Origin: Taudactylus pleione
Lineage: Eukaryota > Chordata > Amphibia > Anura > Myobatrachidae
DNA length: 64,000 bases
Direction: 5' to 3'
Assembly (NCBI GenBank): GCA_031769625.1
Contig: JAUIMM010000188.1
Span: forward strand, 10,144,001 to 10,208,000
Of the stretch, positions 52,501 through 62,597 are shown in pieces (the first letter of the stretch is position 1; each line of letters opens with the position of its first letter). The position numbers and the translations under genes are program-made. The notes below the pieces were generated by a model. That model was not told the DNA's origin. It ran no database searches and saw nothing but the letters and a program-made list of their open reading frames with translations.

Positions 52501-55500
52501 GCCTGTGCTGAGTAATGTGACACCTGTATATCTGTGTGCTCCTGAGTCTGTATACGGGAGACTGCGCTGAGTAATGTGACACCTGTATATCGGTGTGCTC
52601 CTGAGTGTGTGTATATGAGAGACTGCCCTGAGTAATGTGGTATGTGACACCTGTATAAATGTGTGCTCCTGTGTCTGTATATGGGAGACTGCGCTGAGTA
52701 ATGTGATATGTGACACCTGTATATATGTGTACACCTGAGTCTGTATATGGGAGACTGCGCTGAGTAATGTGACACCTGTATATCGGTGTGCTCCTGAGTG
52801 TGTGTATATGGGAGACTGCCCTGAGTAATGTGCTATGTGACACCTGTATATCTGTGTGCTCCTGAGTCTGTATATGGGAGACTGCGCTGAGTAATGTGAC
52901 ACCTGTATATCTGTGTGCTCCTGAGTCTGTATATGGGAGACTGCGCTGAGTAATGTGACACCTGTATATCTGTGTGCTCCTGAGTCTGTATGTGGGAGAC
53001 TGCGCTGAGTAATGTGATATGTGACACCTGTATATCTGTGTGCTCCTGTGTCTGTATATGGGAGATATCTGTGTGCTCCTGAGTCTGTATATGGGAGACT
53101 GCGCTGAGTAATGTGATATGTGACACCTGTATATCTGTGTGCTCCTGAGTCTGTATATGGGAGACTGCGCTGAGTAATGTGATAGGTGACACATGTATAT
53201 CTGTGTGCTCCTGTGTCTGTATATGGGAGATATCTGTGTGCTCCTGAGTCTGTATATGGGAGACTGCGCTGAGTAATGTGATATGTGACACCTGTATATC
53301 TGTGTGCTCCTGAGTCTGTATATGGGAGACTGTGCTGAGTAATGTGATATGTGACACCTGTATATCTGTGTGCTCCTGAGTCTGTATATGGGAGATTGTG
53401 CTGAGTAACGTCATATGTGACACCTGTATATCTGTGTGCTCCTGAGTCTGTATATGGGAGACTGTGCTGAGTAATGGGATATGTGACAACTGTATATCTG
53501 TGTGCTCCTGAGTCTGTATATGGGAGACTGCGCTGAGTAATGTGACATGTGACACCTGTATATCTGTGTGCTCCTGAGTCTGTATATGGGAGACTGCGCT
53601 GAGTAACGTGATATGTGACACCTGTATATCTGTGTGCTCCTGAGTCTGTATATGGGAGACTGTGCTGAGTTCGTGATATGTGACACCTGTATATCTGTGT
53701 GCTCCTGAGTGTGTATATGGGAGACTGTGCTGAGTAATGTGACACCTGTATATCGGTGTGCTCCTGAGTGTGTGTATATGAGAGACTGCCCTGAGTAATG
53801 TGATATGTGACACCTGTATATCTGTGTGCTCCTGAGTCTGTATATGGGAGACTGCGCTGAGTAATGTGATATGTGACACCTGTATATCTGTGTGCTCCTA
53901 AGTCTGTATATGGGAGACTGCGCTGAGTAATGTGATATGTGACACCTGTATATCTGTGTGCTCCTGAGTCTGTATATGGGAGACTGCGCTGAGTAATGTG
54001 ATATGTGACACCTGTATATCTGTGTGCTCCTGAGTCTGTATATGGGAGACTGCGCTGAGTAATGTGATATGTGACACCTGTATATCTGTGTGCTCCTGAG
54101 TCTGTATATGGGAGACTGCGCTGAGTAATGTGATATGTGACACCTGTATATCTGTGTGCTCCTGAGTCTGTATATGGGAGACTGCGCTGAGTAATGTGAT
54201 ATGCGACACCTGTATATCTGTGTGCTCCTGAGTCTGTATATGGGAGACTGCGCTGAGTAATGTGATATGTGACACCTGTATATCTGTGTGCTCCTGAGTC
54301 TGTATATGGGAGACTGCGCAGAGTAATGTGATATGTGACACCTGTATATCTCTGTGCTGCTGAGTCTGTATATGGGAGACCTGTATATCTGTGTGCTCCT
54401 GAGTCTGTATATGGGAGACTGTGCTGAGTAATGTGACACCTGTATATCTGTGTGCTCCTGAGTCTGTATACGGGAGACTGCGCTGAGTAATGTGACACCT
54501 GTATATCGGTGTGCTCTTGAGTGTGTGTATATGAGAGACTGCCCTGAGTAATGTGATATGTGACACCTGTATATCTGTGTGCTCCTGAGTCTGTATATGG
54601 GAGACTGTGCTGAGTAATGTGATATGTGACACCTGTATATATGTGTACACCTGAGTCTGTATATGGGAGACTGCGCTGAGTAATGTGACACCTGTATATC
54701 TGTGTGCTCCTGAGTGTGTGTATATGGGAGACTGCCCTGAGTAATGTGATATGTGACACCTGTATATCTGTGTGCTCCTGAGTCTGTATATGGGAGACTG
54801 CGCTGAGTAATGTGATATGTGACACCTGTATATCTGTGTGCTCCTGAGTCTGTATATGGGAGACTGCGCTGAGTAATGTGATAGGTGACACCTGTATATC
54901 TGTGTGCTCCTGAGTCTGTATATGGGAGACTGTGCTGAGTAATGTGATTTATGACACCTGTATATATGTGTACACCTGAGTCTGTATATGGGAGACTGCG
55001 CTGAGTAATGTGACACTTGTATATCGGTGTGCTCCTGAGTGTGTGTATATGGGAGACTGCCCTGAGTAATGTGATATGTGACACCTGTATATCTGTGTGC
55101 TCCTGAGTCTGTATATGGGAGACTGCGCTGAGTAATGTGATATGTGACACCTGTATATCTGTGTGCTCCTGAGTCTGTATATGGGAGACTGCGCTGAGTA
55201 ATGTGATATGTGACACCTGTATATCTGTGTGCTCCTGAGTCTGTATATGGGAGACTGCGCTGAGTAATGTGATAGGTGACACATGTATATCTGTGTGCTC
55301 CTGTGTCTGTATATGGGAGATATCTGTGTGCTCCTGAGTCTGTATATGGGAGACTGCGCTGAGTAATGTGATAGGTGACACCTGTATATCTGTGTGCTCC
55401 TGAGTCTGTATATGGGAGACTGTGCTGAGTAATGTGATATGTGACACCTGTATATCTGTGTGCTCCTGAGTCTGTATATGGGAGATTGTGCTGAGTAACG

Positions 55501-58300
55501 TCATATGTGACACCTGTATATCTGTGTGCTCCTGAGTCTGTATATGGGAGACTGTGCTGAGTAATGGGATATGTGACAACTGTATATCTGTGTGCTCTTG
55601 AGTCTGTATATGGGAGACTGCGCTGAGTAATGTGACATGTGACACCTGTATATCTGTGTGCTCCTGAGTCTGTATATGGGAGACTGCGCTGAGTAATGTG
55701 ATATGTGACACCTGTATATCTGTGTGCTCCTGAGTCTGTATATGGGAGACTGTGCTGAGTAACGTGATATGTGACACCTGTATATCTGTGTGCTCCTGAG
55801 TCTGTATATGGGAGACTGCGCTGAGTAATGTGACACCTGTATATCTGTGTGCTCCTGAGTGTGTATATGGGAGACTGTGCTGAGTAATGTGACACCTGTA
55901 TATCGGTGTGCTCCTGAGTGTGTGTATATGAGAGACTGCCCTGAGTAATGTGATATGTGACACCTGTATATCTGTGTGCTCCTGAGTCTGTATATGGGAG
56001 ACTGCACTGAATAATGTGATATGTGACACCTGTATATCTGGGTGCTCCTGAGTCTGTAAATGGGAGACTGTGCTGAGTAATGTGATATGTGACACCTGTA
56101 TATCTGTGTACACCTGAGTCTGTATATGGGAGACTGCGCTGAGTAATGTGATATGTGACACCTGTATATATCTGTGCTCCTGAGTCTGTATATGGGAGAC
56201 TGCGCTGAGTAATGTGATATGTGACACCTGTATATCTGTGTGCTCCTGAGTCTGTATATGGGAGACTGCGCTGAGTAATGTGATATGTGACACCTGTATA
56301 TCTGTGTGCTCCTGAGTCTGTATATGGGAGACTGCGCTGAGTAATGTGATATGTGACAACTGTTTATCTGTGTGCTCCTGAGTCTGTATATGGAAGACTG
56401 TGTTGAGTAATGTGATATGTGACACCTGTATATCTGTGTGCTCCTGAGTCTGTATATGGGAGACTGCGCTGAGTAATGTGATATGTGACACCTGTATATC
56501 TGTGTGCTCCTGAGTCTGTATATGGGAGACTGCGCTGAGTAATGTGATATGTGACACCTGTATATCTGTGTGCTCCTGAGTCTGTATATGGGAGACTGCG
56601 CTGAGTAATGTGATATGTGACACCTGTATATCTGTGTGCTCCTGAGTCTGTATATGGGAGACTGCGCTTAGTAATGTGATATGTGACACCTGTATATCTG
56701 TGTGCTCCTGAGTCTGTATATGGGAGACTGCACTGAGTAATGTGATATGTGACACCTGTATATCTGTGTGCTCCTGAGTCTGTATATGGGAGACTGCGCA
56801 GAGTAATGTGATATGTGACACCTGTATATCTCTGTGCTCCTGCGTCTGTATATGGGAGACCTGTATATCTGTGTGCTCCTGAGTCTGTATATGGGAGCCT
56901 GTGCTGAGTAATGTGACACCTGTATATCTGTGTGCTCCTGAGTCTGTATACGGGAGACTGCGCTGAGTAATGTGACACCTGTATATCGGTGTGCTCCTGA
57001 GTGTGTGTATATGAGAGACTGCCCTGAGTAATGTGATATGTGACACCTGTATATCTGTGTGCTCCTGAGTCTGTATATGGGAGACTGCGCTGAGTAATGT
57101 GATATGTGACACCTGTATATATGTGTACACCTGAGTCTGTATATGGGAGACTGCGCTGAGTAATGTGACACCTGTATATCGGTGTGCTCCTGAGTGTGTG
57201 TATATGGGAGACTGCCCTGAGTAATGTGATATGTGACACCTGTATATCTGTGTGCTCCTGAGTCTGTATATGGGAGACTGCGCTGAGTAATGTGATATGT
57301 GACACCTGTATATCTGTGTGCTCCTGAGTCTGTATATGGGAGACTGCGCTGAGTAATGTGATATGTGACACCTGTATATCTGTGTGCTCCTGAGTCTGTA
57401 TATGGGAGACTGCGCTGAATAATGTGATATGTGACACCTGTATATCTGTGTGCTCCTGAGTCTGTATGTGGGAGACTGCGCTGAGTAATGTGATATGTGA
57501 CACCTGTATATCTGTGTGCTCCTGTGTCTGTATATGGGAGATATCTGTGTGCTCCTGAGTCTGTATATGGGAGACTGCGCTGAGTAATGTGATATGTGAC
57601 ACCTGTATATCTGTGTGCTCCTGAGTCTGTATATGGGAGACTGCGCTGAGTAATGTGACACCTGTATATCTGTGTGCTCCTGAGTCTGTATATGGGAGAC
57701 TGCGCTGAGTAATGTGATAGGTGACACATGTATATCTGTGTGCTCCTGTGTCTGTATATGGGAGATATCTGTGTGCTCCTGAGTCTGTATATGGGAGACT
57801 GCGCTGAGTAATGTGATATGTGACACCTGTATATCTGTGTGCTCCTGAGTCTGTATATGGGAGACTGTGCTGAGTAATGTGATATGTGACACCTGTATAT
57901 CTGTGTGCTCCTGAGTCTGTATATGGGAGATTGTGCTGAGTAACGTCATATGTGACACCTGTATATCTGTGTGCTCCTGAGTCTGTATATGGGAGACTGT
58001 GCTGAGTAATGGGATATGTGACAACTGTATATCTGTGTGCTCCTGAGTCTGTATATGGGAGACTGCGCTGAGTAATGTGACATGTGACACCTGTATATCT
58101 GTGTGCTCCTGAGTCTGTATATGGGAGACTGTGCTGAGTAACGTGATATGTGACACCTGTATATCTGTGTGCTCCTGAGTGTGTATATGGGAGACTGTGC
58201 TGAGTAATGTGACACCTGTATATCGGTGTGCTCCTGAGTGTGTGTATATGAGAGACTGCCCTGAGTAATGTGATATGTGACACCTGTATATCTGTGTGCT
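40590..58300. repeat. Dispersed higher-order block repeated five times in the satellite
   Basis: A block marked by CTGTAAATGGGAG recurs at about 40597, 46611, 48384, 51554 and 56055 (spacings 6014, 1773, 3170 and 4501 bp). In each case it is followed about 300 bp later by the rare GACAACTGTTTATCTG variant. A second marker, the 57-bp unit with GCGCTGATATGTG, lies at about 39117, 43021, 44391, 47330 and 49169. The markers keep their relative order, so blocks of about 1-4.5 kb, not single units, were copied. Confidence 0.8.
52261..52409 (-). repeat. Inverted satellite segment forming a local palindrome
   Basis: For 149 bp the array runs in the opposite orientation: the + strand reads ACTCAGCGCAGTCTCCC and so on up to GCACACAGATA, then the normal orientation resumes with ATGTGATATG. 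Its reverse complement matches the segment just downstream, giving arms of about 104 bp (52261-52364 and 52409-52512) around a 44-bp spacer. It shares the diagnostic variants CTCTGTGCTCCTGC and GGGAGACCTG with the next-door copy. This is the only orientation switch I found in the array. It is also the reason an open frame appears on the + strand here. Confidence 0.92.
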
Positions 58301-59429
58301 CCTGAGTCTGTATATGGGAGACTGCGCTGAGTAATGTGATATGTGACACCTGTATATCTGTGTGCTCCTAAGTCTGTATATGGGAGACTGCGCTGAGTAA
58401 TGTGATATGTGACACCTGTATATCTGTGTGCTCCTGAGTCTGTATATGGGAGACTGCGCTGAGTAATGTGATATGTGACACCTGTTTATCTGTGTGCTCC
58501 TGAGTCTGTATATGGGAGACTGTGTTGAGTAATGTGATATGTGACACCTGTATATCTGTGTGCTCCTGAGTCTGTATATGGGAGACTGCGCTGAGTAATG
58601 TGATATGTGACACCTGTATATCTGTGTGCTCCTGAGTCTGTATATGGGAGACTGCGCTGAGTAATGTGATATGTGACACCTGTATATCTGTGTGCTCCTG
58701 AGTCTGTATATGGGAGACTGCGCTGAGTAATGTGATATGTGACACCTGTATATCTGTGTGCTCCTGAGTCTGTATATGGGAGACTGCGCTGAGTAATGTG
58801 ATATGTGACACCTGTATATCTGTGTGCTCCTGAGTCTGTATATGGGAGACTGCGCTGAGTAATGTGATATGTGACACCTGTATATCTGTGTGCTCCTGAG
58901 TCTGTATATGGGAGACTGCGCTGAGTAATGTGATATGTGACACCTGTATATCTGTGTGCTCCTGAGTCTGTATATGGGAGACTGCGCAGAGTAATGTGAT
59001 ATGTGACTCCTGTATATCTGTGTGCTCCTGAGTCTGTATATGGGAGACTGCGCTGAGTAATGTGATATGTGACACCTGTATATCTGTGTGCTCCTGAGTC
59101 TGTATATGGGAGACCTGTATATCTGTGTGCTCCTGAGTCTGTATACGGGAGACTGCGCTGAGTAATGTGATGTGTGACACCTGTACATCTGTGTGCTCCT
59201 GAGTCTGTATATGGGAGACTGCGCTGAGTAATGTGATGTGTGACACCTATATATCTGTGTGCTCCTGAGTCTGTATATGGGAGACTGCGCTGAGTAATGT
59301 GATATGTGACACCTGTATATCTGTGTGCTCCTGAGTCTGTATATGGGAGACTGCGCTGAGTAATGTGATATGTGACACCTGTATATCTGTGTGCTCCTGA
59401 GTCTGTATATGGGAGACTGCACTGAGTAA

Positions 59430-61340
59430 TGTGATATGTGACACCTGTATATCTGTGTGCTCCTGAGTCTGTATATGGGAGACTGCGCTGAGTAATGTGA
59501 TGTGTGACAACTGTATATCTGTGTGCTCCTGAGTCTGTATACGGGAGGCTGTGCTGAGTAATGTGATATGTGACCCCTGTATATCTGTGTGCTCCTGAGT
59601 CTGTATATATGAGACTGCGCTGAGTAATGTGATATGTGACACCTGTATATCTGTGTGCTCCTGAGTCTGTATATGGGAGACTGTGCTGAGTAATGTGATA
59701 TGTGACACCTGTATATCTGTGTGCTCCTGAGTCTGTATATGGGAGACTGTGCTGAGTAATGTGATATGTGACACCTGTATATCTGTGTGCTCCTGAGTCT
59801 GTACATAGGAGACTGCGCTGAGTAATGTGATATGTGACACCTGTATATCTGTGTGCTCCTGAGTCTGTATATGGAAGACTGCGCTGAGTAATGTGATATG
59901 TGACACCTGTATATCTGTGTGCTCCTGAGTCTGTATATGGGAGACTGCGCTGAATAATGTGATATGTGACACCTGTATATCTGTGTGCTCCTGAGTCTGT
60001 ATGTGGGAGACTGCGCTGAGTAATGTGATATGTGACACCTGTATATCTGTGTGCTCCTGTGTCTGTATATGGGAGATATCTGTGTTCTCCTGAGTCTGTA
60101 TATGGGAGACTGCGCTGAGTAATGTGATATGTGACACCTGTATATCTGTGTGCTTCTGAGTCTGTATATGGGAGACTGCGCTGAGTAATGTGATATGTGA
60201 CACCTGTATATCTGTGTGCTCCTGAGTCTGTATATGGGAGACTGTGCTGAGTAATGTGATGTGTGACACCTGTATATCTGTGTGCTCCTGAGTCTGTATA
60301 TGGGAGACTGCGCTGAGTAATGTGATATGTGACACCTGTATATCTGTGTGCTCCTGAGTCTGTATATGGGAGACTGCGCTGAGTAATGTGATATGTGACA
60401 CCTGTATATCTGTGTGCTCCTGAGTCTGTATATGGGAGACTGCGCTGAGTAATGTGATGTGTGACAACTGTATATCTGTGTGCTCCTGAGTCTGTATACG
60501 GGAGGCTGTGCTGAGTAATGTGATATGTGACCCCTGTATATCTGTGTGCTCCTGAGTCTGTATATATGAGACTGCGCTGAGTAATGTGATATGTGACACC
60601 TGTATATCTGTGTGCTCCTGAGTCTGTATATGGGAGACTGTGCTGAGTAATGTGATATGTGACACCTGTATATCTGTGTGCTCCTGAGTCTGTATATGGG
60701 AGACTGTGCTGAGTAATGTGATATGTGACACCTGTATATCTGTGTGCTCCTGAGTCTGTACATAGGAGACTGCGCTGAGTAATGTGATATGTGACACCTG
60801 TATATCTGTGTGCTCCTGAGTCTGTATATGGAAGACTGCGCTGAGTAATGTGATATGTGACACCTGTATATCTGTGTGCTCCTGAGTCTGTATATGGGAG
60901 ACTGCGCTGAATAATGTGATATGTGACACCTGTATATCTGTGTGCTCCTGAGTCTGTATGTGGGAGACTGCGCTGAGTAATGTGATATGTGACACCTGTA
61001 TATCTGTGTGCTCCTGTGTCTGTATATGGGAGATATCTGTGTTCTCCTGAGTCTGTATATGGGAGACTGCGCTGAGTAATGTGATATGTGACACCTGTAT
61101 ATCTGTGTGCTTCTGAGTCTGTATATGGGAGACTGCGCTGAGTAATGTGATATGTGACACCTGTATATCTGTGTGCTCCTGAGTCTGTATATGGGAGACT
61201 GTGCTGAGTAATGTGATGTGTGACACCTGTATATCTGTGTGCTCCTGAGTCTGTATATGGGAGACTGCGCTGAGTAATGTGATATGTGACACCTGTATAT
61301 CTGTGTGCTCCTGAGTCTGTATATGGGAGACTGCGCTGAG
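59430..61340. repeat. Higher-order tandem duplication in the satellite, period 957 bp
   Basis: ACGGGAGGCT occurs at 59541 and 60498, and TGTGTTCTCC at 60081 and 61038, both exactly 957 bp apart. 957 is fourteen 66-bp units plus one 33-bp half unit, and the half unit (GGGAGATATCTGTG) is present in each copy. The first copy begins after about 59425, where a GCACTGAG variant is not shared. The second ends near 61340, where a 7-bp deletion is not shared. Confidence 0.9.
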
Positions 61341-62460
61341 TAATGTGACACCTGTATATCTGTGTGCTCCTGAGTCTGTATATGGGAGACTGCGCTGAGT
61401 AATGTGATAGGTGACACATGTATATCTGTGTGCTCCTGTGTCTGCATAAGGGAGATATCTGTGTGCTCCTGAGTCTGTATATGGGAGACTGCGCTGAGTA
61501 ATGTGATATGTGACACCTGTATATCTGTGTGCTCCTGAGTCTGTATATAGGAGACTGCGCTGAGTAATGTGATATGTGACACCTGTATATCGGTGTGCTC
61601 CTGAGTCTGTATATGGGAGACTGCGCTGAGTAATGTGATATGTGACACCTGTATATCTGTGTGCTCCTGAGTCTGTATATAGGAGACTGCGCCGAGTAAT
61701 GTGATGTGTGACACCTGTATATCTGTGTGCTCCTGAGTCTGTATATGGGAGACTGTGCTGAGTAACGTGATATGTGACACCTGTATATCTGTGTGCTCCT
61801 GAGTCTGTATATTGGAGACTGTGCTGAGTAATGTGATATGTGACACCTGTATATCTGTGTGCTCCTGAGTGTGTATATGGGAGACTGTGCTGAGTAATGT
61901 GACACCTGTATATCTGTGTGCTCCTGAGTCTGTATATGGGAGACTGCGCTGAGTAATGTGATAGGTGACACATGTATATCTGTGTGCTCCTGTGTCTGCA
62001 TAAGGGAGATATCTGTGTGCTCCTGAGTCTGTATATGGGAGACTGCGCTGAGTAATGTGATATGTGACACCTGTATATCTGTGTGCTCCTGAGTCTGTAT
62101 ATAGGAGACTGCGCTGAGTAATGTGATATGTGACACCTGTATATCGGTGTGCTCCTGAGTCTGTATATGGGAGACTGCGCTGAGTAATGTGATATGTGAC
62201 ACCTGTATATCTGTGTGCTCCTGAGTCTGTATATAGGAGACTGCGCCGAGTAATGTGATGTGTGACACCTGTATATCTGTGTGCTCCTGAGTCTGTATAT
62301 GGGAGACTGTGCTGAGTAACGTGATATGTGACACCTGTATATCTGTGTGCTCCTGAGTCTGTATATTGGAGACTGTGCTGAGTAATGTGATATGTGACAC
62401 CTGTATATCTGTGTGCTCCTGAGTGTGTATATGGGAGACTGTGCTGAGTAATGTGACACC
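61338..62460. repeat. Higher-order tandem duplication at the right end of the satellite, period 554 bp
   Basis: The rare variant TCTGCATAAGGGAG occurs at 61441 and 61995, and GAGTGTGTATATGGG at 61867 and 62421, both 554 bp apart. 554 equals nine 66-bp units minus one 33-bp half and one 7-bp deletion, and both variants are present in each copy. A third copy begins at about 62446 but departs after roughly one unit. The array ends soon after, at 62597. Confidence 0.9.
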
Positions 62461-62597
62461 TGTATATCTGTGTGCTCCTGAGTCTGTATATGGGAGACTG
62501 CGCTGAGTAATGTGATATGTGACACCTGTATATCTGTGTGCTCCTGAGTCTGTATATTGGAGACTGCGCTGAGTAATGTGATATGTGACACCTGTAT

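Larger units (their letters stand above)
24100..62597. repeat. Giant 66-bp minisatellite/satellite array with higher-order structure
   Basis: The 38.5 kb array has a 66-bp unit, so about 580-600 units by length. Each unit has, in order on the + strand, CTGTATATCTGTG, GCTCCTGAGT, CTGTATATGGGAG, CTGCGCTGAGT, and GATATGTGACAC. Recurrent length variants are: a 59-bp unit lacking 7 bp (GTGACAC directly after AATGTGA replaced), a 57-bp unit lacking GAGTAATGT, a 39-bp unit in which GGGAGAC joins straight to the next CTGTATAT, and a 33-bp half unit in which GGGAGAT joins ATCTGTG. Units differ from one another by about one or two changes, and the same variants recur in blocks, which shows segmental amplification. 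The minus strand of the consensus has no stop in any frame; this is the source of all the long open frames here. I know of no named satellite that matches. Confidence 0.98.

Noticed and set aside
24100..62597. CRISPR-like array
   Set aside because: Regular spacing alone suggested it, but the units are contiguous with no unique spacers, and the context is a vertebrate gene.
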